DNA from: Streptomyces seoulensis
GTDB taxonomy: Bacteria > Actinomycetota > Actinomycetes > Streptomycetales > Streptomycetaceae
Direction: 5' to 3'
Length of the DNA: 64,000 nucleotides
Assembly (NCBI GenBank): GCA_013364255.1
Contig: CP054936.1
Span: 5,467,353-5,531,352 of the forward strand
Shown: in pieces, positions 17,703 to 25,786 of the stretch
How the letters are laid out: every line of letters begins with the position of its first letter
Position numbering within the stretch: position 1 is the stretch's first letter
Notes under the pieces: model-generated
The model's database searches: none
What the model was told of the DNA's origin: nothing
Seen by the model: only the letters and a program-made list of their open reading frames with translations
Program-made: the position numbers and the translations under genes

Positions 17703-18791
17703 CTACGAGAGGCCCGGTACCTCCGGGAACAGGTCCGGCAGCTTCAGCCGGCCCGGGTTCCCCTCCGGTCCGGCCGGCTGGAGCAGCCAGCCGAAGTCGC
17801 CGAGGCCGCCGGGCGCGGTCAGCTCGGCGGCCTCCCCGGCGCTCGCCAGCGCGCGGACGTACTGGGCGGGGTCGGTGGAGGCGAGCGTGAGCGGGGGGCG
17901 TACGCCGGTGATGCCCAGGGCGTGCAGTGCCGCGCGCTGGGTGAGCACGCGGGCGTGCGCGGGCGCGGGAGCGTGGGCGGCGCACGCGTCCAGGGCCACG
18001 TGCGCCGTGATGTCGCGGGCGCCGTCCGGCACGGGCGCCGTCTCGCGCCCCTCCCGGAAGCCGGTCAGCGTCCCGAAGGGCGGCCGGGCCGCGGCCGTGT
18101 GGGCGTAGTCGACGGCGACCGCGAGGCCGTGCCGCAGCCGGGAGACGGCGCCGGCCCAGGCGGTGTCCCGGAGCAGCCCGATCTCCGCGCGCAGCCCCGG
18201 CTCGCCGGGCAGCGGCCACCACCGCGCCAGCCAGTCGGCCGCCGCCCCGGTGACAGGCTCCCCGAGCCGTTCGGCGCCGTCGCGCCGTACGAGCACCCGC
18301 CGGGGCACGCCCGCCGCGTCCACCTCGGCGACGTCGACGGGCACGTTGTCCAGCCACTCGTTGGCGAACAGCAGTCCGGTGACGCCCTCCGGGGGCTCGG
18401 ACCGCCACTCGATCCGCTCGTCCAGGCCGTCGGGCCGGCCGGCGATCTCGACGGCGTACGCCCGCGTGCGGGCGGCCACCTCGGCGGGCAGCGCGCCGAG
18501 CACCCCGGCCGCCAGCTCGCCCCGGCCGGCCGCCATGTCCACGAAGCCCAGCTCCGCCGGCCGCCCCAGCGCCCCGTCCACGCGGCACAGCAGCCGCGCC
18601 ACCGCCACCGCGAACAGCGGCGAGGCGTGGACGGAGGTGCGGAAGTGCCCGGCCGGTCCCTCGGGCCGCCGGTAGAAGCCCGCGGGCCCGTACAAGGCGT
18701 CCTGCGCCGCTTCCCGCCAGCCGCGCCACACCCGCGCCGTCGCGCCGCCCGCCCGCCGCGTCCCGCCCTCGTCCACCGTGTCGTCCGCCAC
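17703..18791 (-). CDS. MidA/NDUFAF7-type SAM-dependent methyltransferase
   Basis: A 362 aa class I methyltransferase of PF02636: LYGPAGFYRR and FRTSVHASPLFAVAVARLL at the N-terminus, SAM loop VDMAAGRGELAAGVL, then LFANEWLDNVPVDV (the ANE motif typical of MidA/NDUFAF7). The C-terminal half continues through VDYAHT and RDITAHVALDA. NDUFAF7 methylates an Arg of complex I subunit NDUFS2 in mitochondria; here the gene converges with a NuoD (NDUFS2) paralogue. The GTG start at 18791 has TACCCT 6 nt upstream, a leaderless pattern. The NuoD substrate is an inference from family and neighbourhood. Confidence 0.85.
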   Translation of the reverse strand: MADDTVDEGGTRRAGGATARVWRGWREAAQDALYGPAGFYRRPEGPAGHFRTSVHASPLFAVAVARLLCRVDGALGRPAELGFVDMAAGRGELAAGVLGALPAEVAARTRAYAVEIAGRPDGLDERIEWRSEPPEGVTGLLFANEWLDNVPVDVAEVDAAGVPRRVLVRRDGAERLGEPVTGAAADWLARWWPLPGEPGLRAEIGLLRDTAWAGAVSRLRHGLAVAVDYAHTAAARPPFGTLTGFREGRETAPVPDGARDITAHVALDACAAHAPAPAHARVLTQRAALHALGITGVRPPLTLASTDPAQYVRALASAGEAAELTAPGGLGDFGWLLQPAGPEGNPGRLKLPDLFPEVPGLS

Positions 18792-18909
18792 GTCGCCAGG
18801 GTAGGCGGACGAGTGATCACAGCCTCCACCTTGCGGAGTACGAGGGGTGGGCGGGGATCGGACCTCCGGTTGACCCGTGCACCTATCGGGTGTCCCTACT
18901 CTGGGTTAC

Positions 18910-20115
18910 GTGCAGCGTCTCTATGACTTCCTCCGCAGACACCCGATGTGGGTCGACGGCTTCTGGGCCCTTGTCCTGCTCGGGCTCTCCATCGTGAGCG
19001 CGGCGGCCGTCGACGGGGCGCCGAACCACCACGGATCGCTCGCCGCCGCCGTCGCGATCTCCGTCGTCCTGTGCCTGACCGTCGCGCTGCGCCGCCGGGC
19101 GCCGGAGCGGATGGTGCTGCTCGCGGCGGCGGCCGGACTCGCGCAACTCGCCCTGGACGTCGAGACGATGGCCGCCGACTTCGCGATGCTGGTGATCGTC
19201 TACACGGTCGCCGCGGTCGGCGCCCGCTGGGCCTCCCGGTTCGCGCTGGCCGGCGGGATGTGCGCGGCGGCGCTGGCGCAGATCCGCTGGCCGGAGCAGA
19301 AGGCGAGCACGTTCGGCGAGATCGCGCTGGCCGTCTTCCAGACGGTGCCGTTCGCGCTGGCCTGGGTGCTGGGCGACTCGATGCGCACCCGGCGCGCCTA
19401 CTTCGCCCAGCTGGAGGAGCGCGCGGCCCGGCTGGAGAAGGAGCGCGAGGCGCAGGCCCAGGTCGCGGTCGCCGCCGAGCGCGCCCGGATCGCGCGTGAG
19501 CTGCACGACGTGGTCGCGCACAACGTGTCGGTGATGGTGGTGCAGGCCGACGGCGCCGCCTACGTCCTCGACGCCTCGCCGGACCAGGCGAAGAAGGCCC
19601 TGGAGACGATCTCCTCCACCGGCCGTCAGGCGCTCGCCGAGATGCGCCGCCTGCTGGGCGTGCTGCGCACCGGCGAGCACCAGGAGGGCGGCGAGTACGT
19701 CCCGCAGCCCGACGTCGAGCAGATCGAGGAGCTGGTCGAGCAGTGCCGGAAGTCCGGGCTGCCCGTCGACTTCCGGGTCGAGGGCACCCCGCGCCCGCTG
19801 CCCAGCGGGGTCGAGCTGACCGCGTACCGGATCGTGCAGGAGGCGCTCACCAACACCCGCAAGCACGGCGGGCCGAAGGCGGGCGCGAGCGTGCGGCTGG
19901 TGTACTTCGACGACGGCCTCGGCCTGCTCGTCGAGGACGACGGCAAGGGCGCCCCGCACGAGCTGTACGAGGACGGCGGCGTCGACGGGCAGGGGCACGG
20001 CCTGATCGGCATGCGCGAACGGGTCGGTATGGTCGGCGGCACGCTGGACGCGGGACCGCGCCCCGGCGGCGGCTTCCGCATCAGCGCCCTGCTGCCGCTC
20101 AAACCGGCGCACTGA
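18910..20115 (+). CDS. Two-component sensor histidine kinase (HisKA_3 type)
   Basis: A 401 aa NarL-family partner kinase. The N-terminus has four to five membrane helices with very short extracellular loops (FWALVLLGLSIVSAAAV, SLAAAVAISVVLCLTVAL, MVLLAAAAGLAQLAL, DFAMLVIVYTVAAVGA), so it may sense membrane state. Then comes a coiled coil and the phospho-acceptor box RIARELHDVVAHNVSVM with His199. The HATPase_c domain has ALTNTRKH, VEDDGKG and GHGLIGMRERV. GTG 18910 is preferred: TACTCT lies 7 nt upstream, while the longer ATG at 18877 sits inside that promoter. The response regulator gene follows 137 bp downstream. Confidence 0.9.
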   Translation: MQRLYDFLRRHPMWVDGFWALVLLGLSIVSAAAVDGAPNHHGSLAAAVAISVVLCLTVALRRRAPERMVLLAAAAGLAQLALDVETMAADFAMLVIVYTVAAVGARWASRFALAGGMCAAALAQIRWPEQKASTFGEIALAVFQTVPFALAWVLGDSMRTRRAYFAQLEERAARLEKEREAQAQVAVAAERARIARELHDVVAHNVSVMVVQADGAAYVLDASPDQAKKALETISSTGRQALAEMRRLLGVLRTGEHQEGGEYVPQPDVEQIEELVEQCRKSGLPVDFRVEGTPRPLPSGVELTAYRIVQEALTNTRKHGGPKAGASVRLVYFDDGLGLLVEDDGKGAPHELYEDGGVDGQGHGLIGMRERVGMVGGTLDAGPRPGGGFRISALLPLKPAH

Positions 20116-20252
20116 CCGCCGCCGCACGCCCCCTGTTGACACCTGTCACGCCCCCACCGCACGCCCCCACCGCATGCCCCGGGCGGCCGGTCGCCCGGCC
20201 CGCCACCCGCTCGACGGAACCCATGGACCATGGACAGGGAAGAGGACCCCCG

Positions 20253-20927
20253 ATGACGATCCGCGTGATGCTCGTCGACGACCAGGTGCTGCTGCGCACC
20301 GGATTCGGGATGGTGCTCGCCGCCCAGCCGGACATGGAGGTCGTCGCCGAGGCGGGCGACGGCGTCGAGGCCCTCCAGGTGCTGGCGGCGACCGCCGTCG
20401 ACGTGGTGCTGATGGACGTGCGCATGCCCAAGCTGGACGGCGTGGAGGCCACCCGCCGCATCTGCGCCGGGCCGAATCCGCCCAAGGTGCTGATCCTGAC
20501 CACCTTCGACCTCGACGAGTACGCCTTCTCCGGGCTGAAGGCGGGCGCCTCCGGCTTCATGCTCAAGGACGTGCCGCCCGGCGACCTGCTCACCGCGATC
20601 CGCGCCGTGCACAGCGGTGACGCCGTCGTCGCGCCGTCCACCACGCGCCGTCTGCTCGACCGGTTCGCGCCGATGCTGCCCACCACCGACCGGACCCCGC
20701 AGCACAAGGAGCTGCAACGGCTCACCGAACGCGAGCGCGAGGTCATGACCCTGGTCGCGCAGGGCCTGTCGAACGGCGAGATCGCCGCCCGTCTGGTGCT
20801 GTCGGAGGCGACCGTGAAGACGCACGTGGGCCGCATCCTGACCAAGCTCGAACTGCGCGACCGGGTGCAGGTGGTGGTGCTCGCCTACGAGACGGGCATC
20901 GTCCGCGCGGGCGGCGGCCGCGGCTGA
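20253..20927 (+). CDS. NarL/FixJ-type response regulator
   Basis: A 224 aa regulator: receiver domain with acidic pocket VDDQ (Asp9, Asp10), phospho-acceptor Asp55 in VVLMDVRMP, Thr in ILTTFDLDEYAF, and Lys in MLKDVPP. The LuxR-type helix-turn-helix is LTEREREVMTLVAQGLSNGEIAARLVLSEATVKTHVGRIL. ATG 20253 has AGAGGA upstream; the earlier in-frame ATG at 20223 lacks one. The partner kinase is immediately upstream. The target genes are not evident from the sequence. Confidence 0.92.
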   Translation: MTIRVMLVDDQVLLRTGFGMVLAAQPDMEVVAEAGDGVEALQVLAATAVDVVLMDVRMPKLDGVEATRRICAGPNPPKVLILTTFDLDEYAFSGLKAGASGFMLKDVPPGDLLTAIRAVHSGDAVVAPSTTRRLLDRFAPMLPTTDRTPQHKELQRLTEREREVMTLVAQGLSNGEIAARLVLSEATVKTHVGRILTKLELRDRVQVVVLAYETGIVRAGGGRG

Positions 20928-20950
20928 ACGGCCGGCGGTGCCGGGGTCAG

Positions 20951-21018
20951 GAGACCCGGCTGCGCCGAAGCCAGGACGCCCGGCCGCGCCGAAGCCGGGA
21001 CGCCCGGCCGCGCCGGCG
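20951..21018. repeat. ~24 bp tandem repeat upstream of the TmrB-like gene
   Basis: Nearly three copies of a unit carrying CCGCGCCGAAGCC and GGACGCCCGG (starts near 20951, 20974 and 20998). It lies between the response regulator stop and the TmrB-like start. Confidence 0.65.
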
Positions 21019-21033
21019 TCTACAGTCGCCCGC

Positions 21034-21666
21034 ATGCTGCTGTGGATCAACGGTCCCTTCGGGGGCGGCAAGACGCAGACCGCGCACGAGATCCGGCGTC
21101 GGCTGCCGGGCAGCGTCATCTGCGATCCCGAGCACGCCGGCTTCGGCCTGCGCCGCATGTTCCCGCCGCACCTGCGCGGGGACTTCCGTGAGCTGACCGC
21201 CTGGCGGCAGGGCGTCGCGGAGGTCCTGGACCTGGTCCTCTCCCGGCACGACGGCGTGGTGATCGTCCCGATGACCGTCACGGACCCCGGCCACTTCGCC
21301 GAGACCGTCGGACGGCTGCGCGAACAGGGCCACGACGTACGGCACTTCACCCTGCTCGCGCAGCGCGAGACCGTACTGCGGCGGCTGCGCGAACGCGGCT
21401 TCGGACACCTCCTCCAGTACGTCGCCGGCAAGAGCCCCGGCCCGGCGCGGGAGAGCTGGGCCGTGGGGCAGCTCGACCACTGCCTCCGGCAGCTCGCCCT
21501 GCCGGAGTTCGCCGAGCACCTGTGGACCGACCACTCGACGGTGCCGAGGACCGCGGAGCGGATCGCGGTCCTGTCCGGACTGACCCTGCGGCCCAGCACG
21601 GAGGGGGCGCTGCGGACCCGGCTGCGGCAGGCGGGCGTCGGCATCCGGCACATCCGCTTCGACTGA
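21034..21666 (+). CDS. TmrB-like P-loop ATPase (tunicamycin-resistance family)
   Basis: A 210 aa protein opening with MLLWINGPFGGGKTQTAHE, a Walker A motif in the exact context of Bacillus TmrB (which begins with a similar INGAFGSGKTQTA). Later blocks also follow TmrB: CDPEHAGFGLRRM, VVIVPMTVTDPGHF, HFTLLAQRETVLRRLRERG, SWAVGQLDHCLRQL, and a terminal IRHIRF. TmrB binds tunicamycin in an ATP-dependent way; Streptomyces species make tunicamycin-type nucleosides, but no such cluster is here, so the real ligand is open. Start ATG 21034 lies 7 nt after TACAGT, a leaderless pattern; upstream codons lie in a tandem repeat. Confidence 0.82.
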   Translation: MLLWINGPFGGGKTQTAHEIRRRLPGSVICDPEHAGFGLRRMFPPHLRGDFRELTAWRQGVAEVLDLVLSRHDGVVIVPMTVTDPGHFAETVGRLREQGHDVRHFTLLAQRETVLRRLRERGFGHLLQYVAGKSPGPARESWAVGQLDHCLRQLALPEFAEHLWTDHSTVPRTAERIAVLSGLTLRPSTEGALRTRLRQAGVGIRHIRFD

Positions 21667-21713
21667 TCGCCTGATCGCCTGATCGCCTGATCGACCGAGG
21701 CGGCGCGCGCTGC

Positions 21714-22820
21714 CTACCGCAGGACGCTCTCCAGGAAGTCGCTGCCCAGCCGGGCCACCGTCGTCACGTCCAGCTGGTGGTAGACGTACCGGCCCCGGCG
21801 CCGGGTGCTGACCAGCCCCGCCTTCTTCAGCACGCTCAGGTGCCGGGATATCTCGGGCGCGGACATGCCGTGCGCGTGGGTCAGCTCGCTGGTGGTGAAG
21901 GCGCTGCGGGCCAGGCTGCGGCACAGGCGCATCCGCACCGGATGGGACAGGGCCGACATGCGCAGGGTGAGCTGGTCGAGCGAGGGCGGGGCGGCCGGCA
22001 CCGCGGGCCCGACCGGGTAGTGCAGCACCGGGTGCCAGCCGTAGCGGTGCAGGACCATCAGATGGGGCCGGCCCAGACTGGTCGGCACCAGCAGCAGACC
22101 GCTGTCCGCCGTCGCCGTACGGCCCTCGCCGAGCTTGTCGACGGTGATCCGGCGCGCCGCATCGTCCAGCGAGAGCGCGGGCGACACCGCGGCCAGCGCC
22201 TCGGCCAGGCCCTTGTGGCGCAGCAGCTCCGTCTTGTGCCGGGCGTCGGCGGCGAGCTGGTGGCGCAGCCGGGACCAGGTCTCCGCGAAGAAGGCCTCGT
22301 CGCAGTCCGTGAGGAACTGCCGCAGCCAGGCCCGGATCAGCGGCGGGTCGGTCAGCAGCCGCTCGCTGAAGCGCACCTGCTGCGGTCCGCGCGCGGCGGC
22401 CAGTTCCAGGGCGCGGCGGCGCAGGGCCGCGTCGGCGAGCGGGCCCGGACCCGGGTCGCTGTAGGGCAGGGCGCAGGTGAACTCCAGGGCCGCGGCCACG
22501 AACTGCTCGTCGGACAGCTTGTCGAGCAGGTCGAGCTCCTCGGCGAGCGTGGCGCCGGGCAGCGCGGTCGCGCCGGGCAGGCCCGCGTACGGCAGGAAGA
22601 GGTCGGAGAACGTCGTCCGCCACAGGAAGTCGGCCTCGCACATCCGGTCCGCCAGGTGCGCTTCGAGCCGGGCGGTGACGCCCGTGACCCAGCCCTGGAG
22701 CCCCGGATGGTGCTGCGGCTCGGCCAGCGTGTGCAGCGCCATGCCCAGCTCGGCCAGGGGCGAGGGCACGACGGCGACCTGGTCCGGCCGCAGCCCCGTG
22801 ATGTCGATGCGCACGCTCAT
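21714..22820 (-). CDS. DUF5937 / ArsR-type winged-helix transcriptional regulator
   Basis: A 368 aa protein: a long N-terminal all-helical domain of the DUF5937 type (begins MSVRIDITGLRPDQVAVVPSPLAELGMALH), then a C-terminal ArsR winged helix (LTLRMSALSHPVRMRLCRSLARSAFTTSELTHAHGMSAPEISRHLSVLKKAGLVSTRRRGRYVYHQL). No Cys metal site is seen, so it is not a classical metal sensor. ATG 22820 starts the conserved region; another ATG at 22829 is possible and neither has a strong ribosome site. A 15 bp inverted repeat lies 34 bp upstream, a probable autoregulatory operator shared with the divergent small gene. Confidence 0.87.
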   Translation of the reverse strand: MSVRIDITGLRPDQVAVVPSPLAELGMALHTLAEPQHHPGLQGWVTGVTARLEAHLADRMCEADFLWRTTFSDLFLPYAGLPGATALPGATLAEELDLLDKLSDEQFVAAALEFTCALPYSDPGPGPLADAALRRRALELAAARGPQQVRFSERLLTDPPLIRAWLRQFLTDCDEAFFAETWSRLRHQLAADARHKTELLRHKGLAEALAAVSPALSLDDAARRITVDKLGEGRTATADSGLLLVPTSLGRPHLMVLHRYGWHPVLHYPVGPAVPAAPPSLDQLTLRMSALSHPVRMRLCRSLARSAFTTSELTHAHGMSAPEISRHLSVLKKAGLVSTRRRGRYVYHQLDVTTVARLGSDFLESVLR

Positions 22821-22853
22821 GGCACCCATGGTGCACGCCGCCACCGACAACGC

Positions 22854-22886
22854 CGTCCCGATTGACGGCCCCCGTCAATCGGGACG
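22854..22886. promoter_or_regulatory. 15 bp perfect inverted repeat, probable ArsR-family operator
   Basis: Arms 22854-22868 and 22872-22886 are perfectly complementary with a 3 nt spacer CCC; each arm contains the ATTGAC/GTCAAT core often seen in ArsR-family operators. It sits between the divergent DUF5937-ArsR gene (22820, minus) and the 77 aa gene (23028, plus). Confidence 0.7.
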
Positions 22887-23027
22887 ACTCCGGCCGGGCG
22901 GCCGGCGCAGGCTGGGAGCACGGCCGGGGCGGCGGAAGCGAGCCCCTGGCTCCCTTCCCCTCCCGTGTCCCCGCGCGGCCCCGCGCCCCGCGGGCGCCCG
23001 TTCTCCCCTTCCGGAAGAGGCTTCGGC

Positions 23028-23261
23028 ATGAGCATCACGCAGCAGTACGCCCTCGACGTGTACCGCGCCCGGCTGCACGGCGAGCCCGCCCCGCCCGCGC
23101 CGGGCCGCGACGACTGGCAGGTGGTGCGCGAACTCGGCGAGTACCGGCGGTTCCGGGCCGTCCTGGCGGGCCGCCCCGCCCGCCGACGGCCGCGACCGCT
23201 GCGACTGCTGCGGCGGCTGTGGTCCCGCCGGACCCGCCCCCACCCGCACGCCACCTGCTGA
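23028..23261 (+). CDS. Small basic protein of unknown function (77 aa)
   Basis: ATG 23028 is preceded by GGAAGAGG at 7 nt spacing, a strong ribosome site for such a small gene. The product begins MSITQQYALDVYRARLHGE and carries a central DDWQVVRELGEYRRFRAVLAG and a very Arg/Pro-rich C-terminus ending in Cys. I recognise no domain. It is divergent from the ArsR-type regulator across the palindrome and is therefore the most likely regulated target. The basic tail could bind nucleic acid or membrane, which is speculation. Confidence 0.65.
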   Translation: MSITQQYALDVYRARLHGEPAPPAPGRDDWQVVRELGEYRRFRAVLAGRPARRRPRPLRLLRRLWSRRTRPHPHATC

Positions 23262-23385
23262 CGCCCAGCGGGCCCACGCGCCGCCGCCGCGCTCCGGCGG
23301 GCGGCTACGCCACTCGCACGCGCACCGGACTCGCACGCGCCCCGGTGCTCCCCTTTCGCGCTGACCGCACGCCCCGGCTCTCCCG

Positions 23386-24606
23386 TTACGCGCCGTCCGC
23401 GCGCCCCGCCTCCTCCGTCAGCCGGGCGGCGAACTCGGCGACCGCCGTCCGTACGTCGTCCGCCGTCCACCGGAGACCGTCGGAGCGTACGGACACCTCG
23501 GTCCGGGCGAGTGCGGGGCCGGCGGCGTCCCAGGCGCCGGCGAACAGCATCGTCCCGGTCTCCTCGGCCGTCCGGATCGCCGCCCCGGCGACGACGTCCG
23601 GGTCGTACGGGAGCCAGAGCTGGAACTCGTGGGTGTGCGGCACCCCGGGGTGCACGCGGGCCCAGGGCAGGCCGGCCGCCGCGAACCCCTCGCGCAGCGC
23701 GGCGGCCACCACGCGCGCGTGCCGCACGTAGTCCGGCAGCCGGGGCAGCTCCTCGTCGAGCCCGATCAGCGCCGACAGAGCCGTCGGGAACTGCTGGAAG
23801 ACCGTGCCGCCGTACCGGTGCCGCCAGGCCCTGGCCTCCTCGATCAGCTCCGCGGGACCGGCCAGGGCCGCGCCGCCGTACCCGGCCAGGGACTTGTAGA
23901 ACGACACGTACACGCTGTCGGCCAGGTCCGCGATCTCCGGCAGCTCACGGCCGAAGCGCACGGTGGACTCCCACAGGCGCGCGCCGTCGAAGTGCACCAC
24001 CGCCTCGCGCTCGCGCGCCGCCTCCACGACCTCGGTCAGCTCCTCCCAGGAGGGCAGGAGGAAGCCCGCGTCGCGCAGCGGCAGCTCCAGCATCAGCGTC
24101 CCGAACGGCTCGTCCAGGCCGCGCACCTCGGCGGCGGTCGGCAGCCGGGGCTCGCCGGTCACCCGGATGGGGCGCAGCCCGCTGACCTGGCTCAGCGCCT
24201 GCCGTTCGTGCACTTCGGGATGGGACAGGGCGTGCAGCGCCACGGCCGGGTTCCCGGTCCGGGCCGCCCAGCAGCGCAGGGCGACCTGCTGGGCCATCGT
24301 GCCGGTCGGGAAGAAGGCGGCGGCCTCCTTGCCGAGCAGCCCGGCGACCTTCTCCTCCAGGGCGCCGACGACGCCGCTCCCGTACATGTCGGACGCCTCG
24401 TCGAGGTCGTACACGTCCGCGGCGCGGTCCAGCAGCGCGATCCGCTCCCGGAGCGTGCCGAGGAAGCCGGGGCGCGAGAGCACCCGTTCCGCACGCCGGT
24501 ACGCGCCGATGCGCCGTTCCCTCAGACGCTTGCGCCGCTCCTCGTCGGACAGCTCCTCCGCCGTCCGCTCGTCCCGTCCGGGTTCCTGCTCCGCCGTATC
24601 GCTCAT
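23386..24606 (-). CDS. Threonine-aldolase-like PLP enzyme (beta-eliminating lyase family)
   Basis: A 406 aa fold-type I PLP protein. After a charged N-terminal stretch (~45 residues) come DMYGSGVVGALEEKVAGLLGKEAAAFFPTGTMAQQVAL, VVHFDGARLWES, and the Schiff-base lysine in SVYVSFYKSLAGYGGAALAG. It then has WRHRYGGTVFQQFP and a C-terminal domain with HEFQLWLPY. These follow L-threonine aldolase, cleaving threonine or another beta-hydroxy amino acid to glycine and aldehyde. ATG 24606 begins MSDTAEQEPG; the longer frame upstream lacks signals. It is transcribed alone, divergent from the cofactor operon. Confidence 0.88.
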   Translation of the reverse strand: MSDTAEQEPGRDERTAEELSDEERRKRLRERRIGAYRRAERVLSRPGFLGTLRERIALLDRAADVYDLDEASDMYGSGVVGALEEKVAGLLGKEAAAFFPTGTMAQQVALRCWAARTGNPAVALHALSHPEVHERQALSQVSGLRPIRVTGEPRLPTAAEVRGLDEPFGTLMLELPLRDAGFLLPSWEELTEVVEAAREREAVVHFDGARLWESTVRFGRELPEIADLADSVYVSFYKSLAGYGGAALAGPAELIEEARAWRHRYGGTVFQQFPTALSALIGLDEELPRLPDYVRHARVVAAALREGFAAAGLPWARVHPGVPHTHEFQLWLPYDPDVVAGAAIRTAEETGTMLFAGAWDAAGPALARTEVSVRSDGLRWTADDVRTAVAEFAARLTEEAGRADGA

Positions 24607-24778
24607 ACCGCGGATCATCCCGCGCGCCGGCGCACGCGGGCACGCGCTTTTCACCGCCGCAGCTCCCTGCCGGGCCCATGGCCTGTGGACGGCCGGACGC
24701 CCGCCGACCCGATAGCGTTAACATGACGAGAAATCGTCCGGTACCCGGAGCGGACTGGAACGGGAAGGCCACCCTCGC

Positions 24779-25786
24779 GTGAGTAGCAGCCAGCAACCAG
24801 ACCCCAGGGACCGTCCGGCACGGCTCACCGTCGGCGTCGTCGGCGCCGGCCGGGTGGGACCCGCGCTCGCCGCGTCCCTCCAGCTCGCCGGGCACCGCCC
24901 GGTCGCCGTCTCGGGAGTCTCCGACGCCTCCCGGCGCCGCGCCGGACTGCTGCTCCCGGACGTGCCCCTGGTGCCGCCCGCCGAGGTCCTGGACCGCGCC
25001 GAGCTGGTGCTGCTGACCGTCCCCGACGACGCGCTGCCCGGCCTCGTGGCGGGCCTCGCCGAGACCGGCGCGGTACGGCCCGGCCAGCTGCTCGTGCACA
25101 CCTCCGGGCGGTTCGGCGCGAAGGTGCTCGACCCCGCCCTGCGCGCGGGCGCGCTGCCGCTGGCCCTGCACCCGGCGATGACCTTCACCGGCACCCCCGT
25201 GGACGTGCAGCGGCTGGCCGGCTGCTCCTTCGGCGTCACCGCCCCCGAGGAACTGCGGATGGCCGCCGAGGCCCTCGTCATCGAGATGGGCGGCGAACCG
25301 GAGTGGGTCGCCGAGGACCGGCGCCCGCTCTACCACGCGGCCCTCGCCCTGGGCGCCAACCACCTGGTCACCCTGGTCGCCCAGGCCATGGAGCTGCTGC
25401 GCGAGGCCGGCGTCGAGGCCCCGGACCGGATGCTCGGCCCGCTGCTCGGCGCCGCCCTGGACAACTCGCTGCGCTCCGGCGACGCGGCCCTCACCGGTCC
25501 CGTCGCGCGCGGCGACGCGGGCACGGTCGCCGCGCACGTCGCCGAACTGCGCCGGTACGCCCCGCAGACCCTCGCCGGCTACCTGGCGATGGCCCGCGCC
25601 ACCGCCGACCGCGCCCTCGCCCACGGCCTGCTCAAGCCCGAACTGGCCGAAGACCTGCTGGTCGTCCTCGCCGACAGCGCGAGCGGCGGCGCGAGCGGCG
25701 GCACGACCGGCGGCACGACCGGCCGCCCCGACGCCGACGGTCCGGACGCCGACGGCCCCGACGAGGCGCAGGGGGGTACCCGATGA
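24779..25786 (+). CDS. Rossmann-like DUF2520 domain protein
   Basis: A 335 aa protein: N-terminal dinucleotide-binding fold (VGVVGAGRVGPALAASLQLAG), VVLLTVPDDALPGLV, LVHTSGRFGAKVLDPALRAG, then LHPAMTFTG with the DUF2520 helical domain (DRRPLYHAALALGANHLVTLVAQAM). It resembles pyrroline-5-carboxylate or ketopantoate reductase folds. It is the regular upstream neighbour of panC in actinobacteria, so a ketopantoate-reductase-like role is an attractive inference, not shown. The C-terminus is a Gly/Thr/Asp repeat tail. GTG 24779; its TGA overlaps the next ATG (ATGA at 25783). Confidence 0.88.
   Translation: MSSSQQPDPRDRPARLTVGVVGAGRVGPALAASLQLAGHRPVAVSGVSDASRRRAGLLLPDVPLVPPAEVLDRAELVLLTVPDDALPGLVAGLAETGAVRPGQLLVHTSGRFGAKVLDPALRAGALPLALHPAMTFTGTPVDVQRLAGCSFGVTAPEELRMAAEALVIEMGGEPEWVAEDRRPLYHAALALGANHLVTLVAQAMELLREAGVEAPDRMLGPLLGAALDNSLRSGDAALTGPVARGDAGTVAAHVAELRRYAPQTLAGYLAMARATADRALAHGLLKPELAEDLLVVLADSASGGASGGTTGGTTGRPDADGPDADGPDEAQGGTR

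Noticed and set aside
14548..18729. 1393-codon frame covering the PH-domain, nuoD and methyltransferase loci
   Set aside because: Only 14548-15945 is a real gene; the rest is shadow of nuoD (+) and of the methyltransferase in another frame.
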